DNA of 64,000 bases from Pelomonas saccharophila_A (GTDB taxonomy: Bacteria; Pseudomonadota; Gammaproteobacteria; Burkholderiales; Burkholderiaceae_C): assembly GCF_031458095.1 (NCBI RefSeq), contig NZ_JAVDXU010000003.1, positions 62,001 to 126,000 on the forward strand, written 5' to 3'. Below the pieces are notes generated by a model. It searched no databases, was not told the DNA's origin, and saw only the letters and a list, made by a program, of their open reading frames with translations. Positions 9,074 to 16,855 of this stretch are shown piece by piece; the stretch's first letter is position 1; every line of letters starts with the position of its first letter. Position numbers and translations under genes: made by a program.

Positions 9074-9376
9074 CTAGCCACGTGCGCGAACGCGACGGAA
9101 CTGGCAGTACTGCCTTTCCCAGCTGCCGTTCTCCTTGGCCTGGGCGACGGTCTGCCACTGCAACTCGCTCGGATCGTCGGCGCACGAGGGCGCGGCATGG
9201 GCGACGACGTAGCCGGGGCATGCCCCCGTGAGCTTGCCGGTGGCCGGACAGGGGTTGACCTGCCTGAACTCGGCGACGGCCGGGCTTGAGTTGCGCGGAC
9301 CGGCTTCCGAGGGCGTGGCCAGGATGAGGAAGGCAGCGGCGGCCAGGGCCACCACGGTGGCCGTCGCGGCGCTCAT
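9074..9376 (-). CDS. Small secreted protein resembling a degenerate HNH nuclease
   Basis: A 100-residue protein with a signal peptide (MSAATATVVALAAAAFLILATPSEA). The mature part reads like the small exported HNH-type proteins: NPCPATGKLTGACPGYV, then LQWQTVAQAK and a terminal WERQYC. In that family the central motif is normally DH; here it is AH (YVVAHAAPSC), so the catalytic aspartate seems to be missing and nuclease activity is doubtful. Four cysteines could pair in the periplasm. It starts eight bases after the 9385 gene and may be in its operon. Confidence 0.65.
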   Translation of the reverse strand: MSAATATVVALAAAAFLILATPSEAGPRNSSPAVAEFRQVNPCPATGKLTGACPGYVVAHAAPSCADDPSELQWQTVAQAKENGSWERQYCQFRRVRARG

Positions 9377-9384
9377 GCGGACCC

Positions 9385-9585
9385 TCACAGCACCACCCGG
9401 CGCACGTCGATCTCGGTGTCCGCCCAGACCACGGCATCGGGCTTGGGCAGCTCCACCAAACCGCCGAACAAGCCGCCCGGCAGGCCTTGCTGCGGCATGG
9501 CCTCGTGCAGGCGCTTGACGCGGCGCATGGCGTCGCGGATCTGCAGGACCGAATCCTGGGCCAGGGTCTGGAAGGGAATCTGCAT
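9385..9585 (-). CDS. Small protein of unknown function with C-terminal EIDVRRVVL
   Basis: A 66-residue soluble protein with no recognised domain. Its C-terminus (DTEIDVRRVVL) matches that of the 62-residue protein at 17062-17250 (GTEIDVRRTVL). The two genes also have similar upstream leaders with a GC-rich inverted repeat exactly 106 bases before the ATG. GGAGATCGCC precedes the start. The pair therefore looks like a small paralogous family under common control. I do not recognise the function. Confidence 0.65.
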   Translation of the reverse strand: MQIPFQTLAQDSVLQIRDAMRRVKRLHEAMPQQGLPGGLFGGLVELPKPDAVVWADTEIDVRRVVL

Positions 9586-9708
9586 GGCGATCTCCGTTGT
9601 CGATGGCCACAGTCTCGGCAGCGCGCGGCCCTGCGGGAATCACTCCAAGGGGTGCTCGAAGGGGGAGGCGGCCCGGCATCTCCCCCGCCTATCCCTCCAA
9701 AGGGGGAT
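9586..9708 (-). promoter_or_regulatory. Leader of the 9385-9585 gene with GC-rich inverted repeat
   Basis: On the minus strand, ATCCCCCTTTGGAGGGAT (9691-9708) is an inverted repeat with ATCCC/GGGAT arms. CGAGACTG lies about 25 bases before the start codon (9610-9617). The 17251-17373 leader has the same two elements at the same distances. The box is probably an operator or activator site. Confidence 0.55.
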
Positions 9709-9712
9709 GGCC

Positions 9713-9741
9713 AAAAAAAAGCCCCGGCCATCGGCCGGGGC
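9713..9741 (-). terminator. Strong intrinsic terminator, minus strand only
   Basis: Perfect 9-bp arms GCCCCGGCC/GGCCGGGGC with a 3-base loop (9721-9741). On the minus strand the hairpin is followed by eight Ts (9713-9720). There is no T tract on the plus side. No annotated minus-strand gene ends just upstream, so it must end a short transcript from 9742-9950 or read-through from the nadM operon. Confidence 0.8.
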
Positions 9742-9952
9742 CTCAATCGCCTGGACGCCTGCGAGGCTGAACCAGCGGCCTGCTCAGGGAGGGAGAAGCA
9801 GACGAACGCAACGTTAGCGCTGGTGCGCCGCCCCTGCTGTAGGACAGCGCCGCGCCCGCTCGAAACATGCGCTAACAAAGGGCACGGCTTGCAACCGGTA
9901 CCCCGTGAGAAATCTCATGCCCTGAATGCGACTGGTGTATCGGTCTGTGAGA
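9742..9952. other. Intergenic stretch with no credible protein gene
   Basis: Between the 9713 terminator and the promoter region of the FeeM-like gene I find no ORF with a start codon, ribosome binding site and protein-like composition. The minus-strand terminator at its left end makes an untranslated minus-strand transcript here plausible. Confidence 0.4.
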
Positions 9953-9985
9953 CTCCCCCCATTTGAGGGGTGTCCTTCCTAGACT
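9953..9985 (+). promoter_or_regulatory. Inverted repeat and possible -10 upstream of the FeeM-like gene
   Basis: CTCCCC and GGGGTG flank CCATTTGA (9953-9972), resembling the boxes at 9691-9708 and 17356-17373. TAGACT at 9980-9985, eight bases further on, is a plausible -10 hexamer. This arrangement would suit an activator-dependent promoter for the gene at 10016. Confidence 0.45.
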
Positions 9986-10015
9986 GCGCCGCTCGCGCGT
10001 TGGGCGCGGAAAAGG

Positions 10016-10717
10016 ATGCAGTCCATGGTCCCTGTCATGCAAGCGCGGCACAGCGCGTCGTCGAACAGCTTCGCGGGTGCTGCCGCACTGGCTCTGAACA
10101 GCGATTTCGGTGCACTGGACGGCGATGCCCTCGGCCTCGTCGAGCGCCGCTATGGCGACCGTGGACTCACCGTCACCCGCGAGCGCTACAGCAGCCGCAA
10201 TCAGGATGGCGACATCGTCTGCACCGCCCGCGACCGCGACCAGAAGATCGTCGGCACCCTGTCCGTGCGCTTCGACGGCAGCGGTGGTCTGCATGCCGAT
10301 CAGCTGTTCCATGCCGAGCTGGACGAATGGCGCGCCGCTGGCGTCACCCTCTGCGAGTTCGGCGGCCTGGCGGTGGACAAGCATTCCCACGACCCCAAGC
10401 GCGTGCTGGCCCAGATCTTCCACCTCGGCTATCTGCACGCCCACCGCCGCGCCCGCGTCGACCGCCTGGTCATCGAGGTCAACCCGCGTCATGTGGGCTT
10501 CTACCGGCGCTGCCTGGGGCTGGTGCCCTATACGGCGGCCCGCCACAACCCGCGCGTCGATGCGCCGGCCGTGCTGATGAGCATTGACTTCGCCACCATC
10601 CGCGAGCAGATCGCGCTGTGGGGCGGCCATCCCGATTCCCTGGCGTCGGCGCGCAGCCTCTACCCGCTGGCCTGGGACGAAGCCACCGAAGCGACAATGC
10701 TGGCCCGCCTGGCGTAG
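10016..10717 (+). CDS. FeeM-like N-acyl amino acid synthase (GNAT fold)
   Basis: A 233-residue protein whose core (about residues 45-200) resembles FeeM, an N-acyltransferase that joins fatty acyl groups from acyl carrier protein to amino acids and is structurally related to autoinducer synthases. Key segments are LCEFGGLAVD, VLAQIFHLGYLHAHR and VIEVNPRHVGFYRRCLG. It stands alone between intergenic DNA and the convergent NAD operon. The start may be ATG 10016 or ATG 10025; the latter has GG at better spacing. The product, if the call is right, would be a lipid signal or surfactant-like molecule. Confidence 0.7.
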   Translation: MQSMVPVMQARHSASSNSFAGAAALALNSDFGALDGDALGLVERRYGDRGLTVTRERYSSRNQDGDIVCTARDRDQKIVGTLSVRFDGSGGLHADQLFHAELDEWRAAGVTLCEFGGLAVDKHSHDPKRVLAQIFHLGYLHAHRRARVDRLVIEVNPRHVGFYRRCLGLVPYTAARHNPRVDAPAVLMSIDFATIREQIALWGGHPDSLASARSLYPLAWDEATEATMLARLA

Positions 10718-10725
10718 GCGACGGG

Positions 10726-11760
10726 TCATTCCACTGGCAACAGGGCCAGGAAGCGGTCCAGCATGTGGAAGTGGTCGTCGAAGAACTGCTCCTCCATGCC
10801 CGCCAGCTCGGCCACCGGCACCCAACGCGCCTGGGCGGCATCGTCCGCGCCCTGCACCTCCGGCAGCTCGCGGTCGCCCAGGTCGAAGTGGTGGGCATGC
10901 GTGATGGTGCGGCCGCGCTGGCTGCGATCCGGGTGGTCGAAGACGGCCACGCCCAGCAGTGCGCTCGCCAGCGTGTCCGGCAGCAGCCTCAGCCCGGTCT
11001 CCTCCTCCAGTTCGCGCACGGCCGACTGGTAGAGGGTGTCGCGCGGCTCGACAAAGCCGCCGGGCAAGGCCCACAAGCCCTGGCCCGGGTCCTGGGCACG
11101 CTGGATCAGCAGCACATGGCCGGCGCATTGCAGCACCAGGTCGACGGTGACGAAGACCGGCGCATAGGGTGCAGCCGCCCACGCCTGGCGATAGCGCTTG
11201 AGCATCGCCCATTCGCGGCGCAGCGCAGCCAGATAGGGCAGATGCGCCCAGGCCTGCACAAAGCTGCGCGTGCCCGGCGGCACCTGGTCGATCCAGCTGG
11301 CCAGCACGCCGTCCAGGTCTTGCGGTTCGGCCTCGTACAAGGCCGCGCGCAGGTCGGTGGCGTCCACGCGGTGCTGGCGCGGCAGGCTGAGCAGCTTCCA
11401 CGGCGAGAAGCGGCGCAGATAGTCGCTGGTGGCATCCTTGAAGTGGCCGACCAGCGTCACGTCGGCACTGCCCACGCGCTCCCGCACAGCGGCGCGCACC
11501 GCCTGCACCCAGCGGGCTTCGTCGTAGAGGTCGCGCAAGGGCACGATCTCCACGCGCTGCCGTTCCTCCTCGGTCAGCGCCAGACGCAGCATCTCGGCGC
11601 GTTCGGTCCAGCTGAAAGGATGGCGCGGCGAGCGCGCCTGACGGGCGGAGCCCAGCATCACGATGACGCGCGGGGCCTCGGCCAGGGCGGCGCGCAGCAG
11701 GGCCAGGTGGCCGTTGTGGACGGGCTGGAAGCGGCCGATGACAACAGCGACATCACTCAT
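10726..11760 (-). CDS. nadM: Bifunctional nicotinamide-nucleotide adenylyltransferase / Nudix hydrolase (NadM-Nudix)
   Basis: A 344-residue fusion. Residues 1-175 are a nucleotidyltransferase with GRFQPVHNGHL (the HxGH active site) that makes NAD from NMN and ATP. Residues about 190-344 are a Nudix domain with an intact box, GGFVEP...RELEEETGL, typically an ADP-ribose pyrophosphatase. The gene is last in the pncA-pncB-nadE-nadM cluster, overlapping nadE by 8 bases. Both domains serve NAD synthesis and recycling. Confidence 0.92.
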   Translation of the reverse strand: MSDVAVVIGRFQPVHNGHLALLRAALAEAPRVIVMLGSARQARSPRHPFSWTERAEMLRLALTEEERQRVEIVPLRDLYDEARWVQAVRAAVRERVGSADVTLVGHFKDATSDYLRRFSPWKLLSLPRQHRVDATDLRAALYEAEPQDLDGVLASWIDQVPPGTRSFVQAWAHLPYLAALRREWAMLKRYRQAWAAAPYAPVFVTVDLVLQCAGHVLLIQRAQDPGQGLWALPGGFVEPRDTLYQSAVRELEEETGLRLLPDTLASALLGVAVFDHPDRSQRGRTITHAHHFDLGDRELPEVQGADDAAQARWVPVAELAGMEEQFFDDHFHMLDRFLALLPVE

Positions 11761-13468
11761 GACAGCACGCTCGGAAAGATGCGGCGATGGGCATCTGCCG
11801 GCCCTGGCCGAAGGCGCGTGCCCGCAATCGGATCAGCGGCGGCGCCTGGCGGCGCTTGTATTCGCTGCGCTGGATCATGCGGGCGATCTTCTCCGTCAGC
11901 GCCCTGCCCTCCGCGGTCTCGCGCAGCGCGGCCATGCGGGCCTCGGCGGCGTCGCGCTCCCAACTGGCCAGGCGCCCACCCTCGATGAGGACCTTGAGCA
12001 TCTCGTCCAGCACCGGGTAAGGCGGCAGGCTGTCGATGTCGCGCTGGCCCGGCGCCAGCTCGGCCGAGGGCTCCTTGTCGAGGATGGCCATGGGAATGAG
12101 CTCGCGCCCCGCTGCCTCGTTCAGGTGGCGCGACAGCGCGAACACCTCGGTCTTGTAGAGATCGCCGATCAAGCCGAGACCGCCATTGGTGTCGCCATAC
12201 AGCGTGCAGTAGCCGACCGAGACCTCGCTCTTGTTGCCCGTGGTCAGCAGCAGATGTCCATTGGCATTCGAATAGGCCATCAGGATGGTGCCGCGCACGC
12301 GGGCTTGCAGGTTCTCCAGCGTCAGGCCCTGCATGGGCGTGTCGAAGCTGCCTGCGAACTGGGCCTTCAGCGCTTCCACGGCGCCGTGGATGGGGTGGTT
12401 GAGCAGCTGGATGCCGAGGTTGCGGCACAGGGCTTCGGAGTCCGTCACCGAGCCGCTGGACGAGAAGCTGGACGGCATGGTGATGCCGACGACGTTGTCC
12501 GCACCCAGGGCCTCTGCCGCAAGAGCCAGCGTCAGCGCGCTGTCGATGCCGCCCGAGCTGCCGACCACCGCCTTGGTGAAGCCGCAGCGGCGGGCGTAGT
12601 CGCGCAGGCCGAGCACGATCTGGGCACGGTAGAAGGCCATGGCGCTCAGGCCGGTTGCCTCCGGACGCTTGAGCCCACTGCCGTCAGGCTCGACAAAGCG
12701 GCCATCGACGAAGCCCAGTGTGCGGACCGACTCGACGAAGCGATCCGCCTCGAAGACCACACCCGCCTCGGGCTCGACCGCGAAGCTGGCGCCGTCGTAG
12801 ACCAGCTGGTCATGCCCGCCGACATGGTTGACGTAAAGGATGGGCAGGCCGTTGCGGCGCGAGGCCGCTGTGAAAACCTGGTGGCGCTGCTCGCGTTTGC
12901 CGATGTTGCTGGGGCTGGCGTTGATGCTGATGACGAAGTCGGGTGCCGCGTCGCGCAGGCGCTCGAAGGGGTTGACGCCATAGTCAGCGCCGTCGTCGTT
13001 CCAGCCGTCCTCGCAGATCAGCAGGCCGACCTGGGCACTGCCGATGCGCAGCACCTTGGCGACATCGGGCCCAGGCTCGAAGTGGCGGCGCTCGTCGAAG
13101 ATGTTGTAGGTGGGCAGCAGCTGCTTGGCGTAGCGCAGCAGCACCTCGCCACCCTTCAACACCAGCAGGCCGTTCTCCAGCTGCTTGCCGGGGCCTTCGC
13201 GCATCAGCGGCGCGCCGAACACCCAGGTCAGCTCGGGCAGCTCGCGCGAAGCTGCACGCAGCGACTGCAGGCCGGCCTCGACCTGGCGCAGGAAGGCGGG
13301 CTCCTCCAGCAGGTCGCCCGGGTAGTAGCCGCTGACGGCCAGCTCGGGGAAGACGACCAGCTGCGAACCGGCCCAGGCCGCCTGGCGCGCCGCGGCCACC
13401 ATGCGAGCCACGTTGCCATTGACGTCGCCGACCGTCAGGTTGAGCTGGGCAAGGGTCAGCTTCATCAT
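11753..13468 (-). CDS. nadE: Glutamine-dependent NAD+ synthetase
   Basis: A 571-residue two-domain enzyme converting nicotinate adenine dinucleotide to NAD with glutamine and ATP. The N-terminal nitrilase-type glutaminase has the glutamate in VFPELAVSGYYPGDLL and the cysteine in LLICEDGW. The C-terminal synthetase has the PP-loop SSGGIDSALTLALA. Two ATGs lie in tandem; the first overlaps the pncB stop as ATGA. It is central to the salvage operon. Confidence 0.95.
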   Translation of the reverse strand: MMKLTLAQLNLTVGDVNGNVARMVAAARQAAWAGSQLVVFPELAVSGYYPGDLLEEPAFLRQVEAGLQSLRAASRELPELTWVFGAPLMREGPGKQLENGLLVLKGGEVLLRYAKQLLPTYNIFDERRHFEPGPDVAKVLRIGSAQVGLLICEDGWNDDGADYGVNPFERLRDAAPDFVISINASPSNIGKREQRHQVFTAASRRNGLPILYVNHVGGHDQLVYDGASFAVEPEAGVVFEADRFVESVRTLGFVDGRFVEPDGSGLKRPEATGLSAMAFYRAQIVLGLRDYARRCGFTKAVVGSSGGIDSALTLALAAEALGADNVVGITMPSSFSSSGSVTDSEALCRNLGIQLLNHPIHGAVEALKAQFAGSFDTPMQGLTLENLQARVRGTILMAYSNANGHLLLTTGNKSEVSVGYCTLYGDTNGGLGLIGDLYKTEVFALSRHLNEAAGRELIPMAILDKEPSAELAPGQRDIDSLPPYPVLDEMLKVLIEGGRLASWERDAAEARMAALRETAEGRALTEKIARMIQRSEYKRRQAPPLIRLRARAFGQGRQMPIAASFRACCHE

Positions 13469-14664
13469 GACTTGATCCCGAAGACCTGGCGCAGATAGGC
13501 CAGGAAGGTCTCGTCGTCGCAGAGGGTCTTGCCGGGGCTGTCGCTGAGCTTGGCCACGGGCTGGCCGTTGGCGTGGGTCAGCTTCATGACGATGTTCAGC
13601 GGCGTCAGGCCCAGGTCATTGCTCAAGTGGGTGCCGATGCCAAAGCCCAGCTGCACGCGATCGGCGAAGTGGCGATAGAGCTCGATGGCCTTGGTGACGG
13701 TCAGGCCGTCGCTGAACACGAGACGCTTGGTGTGCGGGTCGATGCGCAGCTTGGCGTAGTGGGCCAGGGCCTTCTCGCCCCAGACGACCGGGTCACCGCT
13801 GTCGTGGCGCAGGCCGTCGAAGAGCTTGGCGAAGTAGAGGTCGAAGTCGGCCAGAAAGGCGTCCATGCCGACGACGTCCGTCAAAGCCGTGCCCAGGTCG
13901 CCACGGTATTCCTGCACCCAATCCTCCAGGGCCGCCTTCTGGTGGTCGCGCAGGCGCACCGTGCCCAGGGCCTGATAGGTCTGCAGGTATTCATGGGCCA
14001 TGGTGCCGATGGGCACCAGGCCCAGTTCCTTGGCCAGCAGCACATTGGAGCTGCCCTTGAAATGCTGGGGCAAGGCGTCGCGCAGCTGAGTCACCACCTC
14101 GCGCTGCCAGGCGCCGGAGAAGCGGCGGCGCAGGCCGAAGTCGAACAGGTCAAAGGGGTGGCGCTGCGGCAGGACCTCGGCAGAAAAGGCCTGCAGCGCG
14201 GCGATCTTGGCGTCCAGCCGGCGCTGGCCTTCGGCGCGCACGGCCGGCGTGTCCAGGCGGCGGAAGTAGAGCTCGTTGACGATGGCCAGCACCGGGATCT
14301 CGAAGCCCATCACATGCACCTGCGGGCCGCGGGCGACGATGTTGAGCTGGGCGCCGTCGGTCGTCACTTCGACGAAGTCGCGCTGGAACCTGAAGATGCG
14401 CAGGAAGTCGACGAAGTCGCTCTTGATGAAGCGCAGGCCCTTCACATAGGCCAGCTCGTCGGCGCGAAAGCTCAAGCTGCACAAGGCCTCCAGCTCGCGC
14501 TCGACGTCGGCCTTCAGCTCGGCCAGCGGATAGCCCGGCTGGTTGCGGCAGACGAAGCGGTACTCGGCCTGGGTCTGCGGGTGGCGATGCAGCAGGGTCT
14601 GCCACATCGTGAACTTGTAGAGGTCGGTGTCCAGCAGGCTGGTGATGACGGGCGTCGTGCTCAT
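13465..14664 (-). CDS. pncB: Nicotinate phosphoribosyltransferase
   Basis: A 399-residue enzyme of the Preiss-Handler pathway, joining nicotinate to PRPP. LLDTDLYKFTMWQ at the N-terminus, FGLRRRFSG, GSSNVLLAKELGL and the FSDGL segment mark PncB. I chose ATG 14664, which has GAGG six bases upstream; the longer ORF start would overlap pncA. It follows pncA by one base and couples to nadE. Confidence 0.95.
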   Translation of the reverse strand: MSTTPVITSLLDTDLYKFTMWQTLLHRHPQTQAEYRFVCRNQPGYPLAELKADVERELEALCSLSFRADELAYVKGLRFIKSDFVDFLRIFRFQRDFVEVTTDGAQLNIVARGPQVHVMGFEIPVLAIVNELYFRRLDTPAVRAEGQRRLDAKIAALQAFSAEVLPQRHPFDLFDFGLRRRFSGAWQREVVTQLRDALPQHFKGSSNVLLAKELGLVPIGTMAHEYLQTYQALGTVRLRDHQKAALEDWVQEYRGDLGTALTDVVGMDAFLADFDLYFAKLFDGLRHDSGDPVVWGEKALAHYAKLRIDPHTKRLVFSDGLTVTKAIELYRHFADRVQLGFGIGTHLSNDLGLTPLNIVMKLTHANGQPVAKLSDSPGKTLCDDETFLAYLRQVFGIKS

Positions 14665-14665
14665 G

Positions 14666-15502
14666 TCAAACCTCGGTGCTGAGGGCAAGTTGCAGGCCCG
14701 ACGCCCGCATGGCGGCCAGGAACTCGGCCTGCTGAGCCTCGAAGCCTGCCACAGGGCTGATGCAGTCGGTCAGCAGTACCAGCTTGTTCAACTGCCGTGA
14801 AGGCAGATGGGCGGCCAGGTGCTCGACGGTGGCGCGCACGCAGTGGCTGCCGGCCTCGCCGGCGATCAGCACGCGATCGAAGCGGTCCAGCTCGGCCAGC
14901 AAGGCGCGGTTGAGCTCGGTGCCTTCATCGGCAGGGTCAGGCACCTCGGCCTGCAGAGCGCTGTAGTGCTCGGTCCAGGGGTTCTCGCCCTTGGTGACGA
15001 CTTCCACTGAACGGCCCTCGGCATCCGACCAGGCGTCCAGCGCCGCCTGCAGGCCCGCATGCACGCCATGGCCCCAGCTGCCCATCTGGCAGTGCACCGG
15101 CCAGACCATCAGCGTGTAGCGGCCGGTGGCTTCCAGCGCGTCCAGATAGGCCAACACGCGGTCGAGCTGGGCGGCGTCGCGCGGCGCGTAGGCCCCGGCG
15201 CGGACCTGGGCAGCCGTGATGGGCGTGAACGGCCCAGGTGCACGGCCGTTGGCCGTTTCCACCCAGAAGCCGGGGTGGGCGATGTCGATGCGATGGTGGG
15301 AGTCCAGCGTCACCGTGATGGCGTCGAGCTGGCTACGCAGGCGCTTCACCAGCGCGGCGGCACGCTGCATGTCCTCATGCGCGCCAGCCACCGGCAGCGC
15401 GGGGCGGATCAGCTCGCCACTCACGGGCGAGCACGGCAGCCAGTCGGCGGGCAGGTCACAGAAGTCGTTTTGCGGGTCGATCAGCAGCAGATGCGTGTTC
15501 AT
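14666..15502 (-). CDS. pncA: Nicotinamidase (isochorismatase-like cysteine hydrolase)
   Basis: A 278-residue amidase that converts nicotinamide to nicotinate. The catalytic aspartate lies in LLIDPQNDF and the nucleophilic cysteine in GEAGSHCVRATVEHL; the histidines in LDSHHRIDIAH are probable metal ligands. It is longer than the about 210-residue E. coli enzyme. ATG 15502 is preceded by AGAGGAC. It opens the NAD salvage operon and is divergent from nrtR. Confidence 0.9.
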   Translation of the reverse strand: MNTHLLLIDPQNDFCDLPADWLPCSPVSGELIRPALPVAGAHEDMQRAAALVKRLRSQLDAITVTLDSHHRIDIAHPGFWVETANGRAPGPFTPITAAQVRAGAYAPRDAAQLDRVLAYLDALEATGRYTLMVWPVHCQMGSWGHGVHAGLQAALDAWSDAEGRSVEVVTKGENPWTEHYSALQAEVPDPADEGTELNRALLAELDRFDRVLIAGEAGSHCVRATVEHLAAHLPSRQLNKLVLLTDCISPVAGFEAQQAEFLAAMRASGLQLALSTEV

Positions 15503-15528
15503 GGCATGTCCTCTCTGGTGTGGCCGCA

Positions 15529-15565
15529 TGATAACTCGACTTAAATTAATTGTGCAACTAAGTTG
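15529..15565 (-). promoter_or_regulatory. pncA operon promoter with probable NrtR operator
   Basis: On the minus strand, TTGCAC (15552-15557), a 17-base spacer and TTATCA (15529-15534) form a good sigma-70 promoter 27 bases before pncA. The perfect inverted repeat CAACTAAGTTG (15555-15565) overlaps the -35. The stretch is an AT-rich island in otherwise GC-rich DNA. NrtR repressors are known to bind between themselves and NAD genes, which fits this position. Confidence 0.65.
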
Positions 15566-15610
15566 TCAAGCTGATCTTCATGGTGTGGCCAAGCGTTTAT
15601 CCTTGCTTCG

Positions 15611-16300
15611 GTGAATGATTCAACGAACTCATCGGGCGACCACCGGCTGATCTGCACGGTCGACATCGTGCTGCTGACGCTGCGCGACGGCCAGTTGCAG
15701 GTCTTGCTGCTCAAGCGCGATCGCGAGCCCTTCGACGGCGCCCTGGCCCTGCCCGGCGGCTATGTGCATGTCGACGAGGACCAGGGCTGCGAGGATGCCG
15801 CCCAGCGCGTGCTGCTGCAAAAGGCCGGCCTGCAAAGCCCCTATCTGGAGCAGCTGGCCAGCTTCAGCGGCCCGGCCCGCGATCCGCGCGGCTGGAGCGT
15901 CTCGGTCGCGTATTTCGCGCTGGTGGCCGCGCCCGAAGCCAGCCAGCCCGGCCAGCACTGGCTGCCGGTGGACCGCCTGCCGCAGCTGCCCTTCGACCAT
16001 GGCCGCATCATCGCCGCCGCCGCTGAGCGCGTGCGCAACAAGAGCCAGTACTCGTCACTGCCCGTGCACCTCTGCCCCGAGCCCTTCACGCTGCCGCAGC
16101 TGCATACCATCTACCAGGCCCTGCTGGGCGAGGCCATCAACCCGGTGAGTTTTCGCCGCAAGATGGAGGAACTGGCCATCCTGGAACCCGTGCCCGGCGC
16201 CAAGCGCGCGCAGGGGCCCCATCGACCGGCCCAGCTGTATCGGCTCAAGGACGAGTTCAGGCAGACGCTGCGCCTGGTGGGGCGAGGCTTGAACGTTTAG
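15611..16300 (+). CDS. nrtR: NrtR-type Nudix-related transcriptional regulator of NAD metabolism
   Basis: A 229-residue regulator. The N-terminal Nudix fold contains LALPGGYVHVDEDQGCEDAAQRVLLQKAGL-like sequence in which the catalytic RExxEE residues of the Nudix box are replaced by RVxxQK, so it binds but should not hydrolyse ADP-ribose. The C-terminal third is a winged helix with FTLPQLHTIYQALLGEAINP and SFRRKM. In known NrtR proteins ADP-ribose releases the repressor. It starts with GTG and diverges from pncA, its likely target. Confidence 0.88.
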   Translation: MNDSTNSSGDHRLICTVDIVLLTLRDGQLQVLLLKRDREPFDGALALPGGYVHVDEDQGCEDAAQRVLLQKAGLQSPYLEQLASFSGPARDPRGWSVSVAYFALVAAPEASQPGQHWLPVDRLPQLPFDHGRIIAAAAERVRNKSQYSSLPVHLCPEPFTLPQLHTIYQALLGEAINPVSFRRKMEELAILEPVPGAKRAQGPHRPAQLYRLKDEFRQTLRLVGRGLNV

Positions 16301-16336
16301 GCCTGACAGGATGCCCAGGCCACGGAGCGCCAAGCC

Positions 16337-16528
16337 CTACTGCTCCCGATCCTTGCCAGCGCGATAGCCCGCCAGAAAGACCGCACGAGGCTCGGGCGGC
16401 GGGTCCATTTCCCACGTCGAGTGGTAGTCGCTCCAAGCCGCTTCTTCGGCCTCTGTCATGGCGCCACGCTCGAGCGGCACCTTCAGCCCGCCGAACACTG
16501 CGGCGAGCATCTCCCTCATCAGCCTCAT
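16337..16528 (-). CDS. Small protein of unknown function
   Basis: A 63-residue charged protein (MRLMREMLAAVFGGLKVPLE...), last of four small minus-strand genes. CAGGGGG lies upstream of the ATG. There is no signal peptide or membrane segment, and no domain I recognise. Confidence rests on its position in the small-gene run and its start region. Confidence 0.45.
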   Translation of the reverse strand: MRLMREMLAAVFGGLKVPLERGAMTEAEEAAWSDYHSTWEMDPPPEPRAVFLAGYRAGKDREQ

Positions 16529-16605
16529 GGCTGCCCCCTGATCTTGTCCCTAGTTTTAGGGGCGGGAGGTTCGCATGCTTCTCGAAGGAACGCAAGCGAG
16601 TGGAG

Positions 16606-16845
16606 CTACTGGCGGGGCAGTGACGGCGGGTGCAGACCTCCCTCGCCACGGACAACCGCCGCCGACGTTCCCGACGAGTTGAACGCCGCCGCCAGGCGAG
16701 GCCCGAATAACGGCCCGACGGCCAGCGCCATGACCAGATTGCCGTAGGTGTCGCGGGCGCTGATCCGCCCGATGCTGCCGTCGAAAACCCACTGGCTGAC
16801 GCCAAGGTCCGAACCACGCTGGCGGTTCATTTCAAGCAGTGCCAT
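16606..16845 (-). CDS. Small protein of unknown function
   Basis: A 79-residue protein beginning MALLEMNRQRGSDLGVSQWV. GAGGAGAAG five bases upstream of the ATG is a very strong ribosome binding site and supports the gene. A weakly hydrophobic glycine-containing stretch lies at about residues 38-55. No recognised domain. It follows the 16856 gene by ten bases. Confidence 0.5.
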   Translation of the reverse strand: MALLEMNRQRGSDLGVSQWVFDGSIGRISARDTYGNLVMALAVGPLFGPRLAAAFNSSGTSAAVVRGEGGLHPPSLPRQ

Positions 16846-16855
16846 GAGCTTCTCC

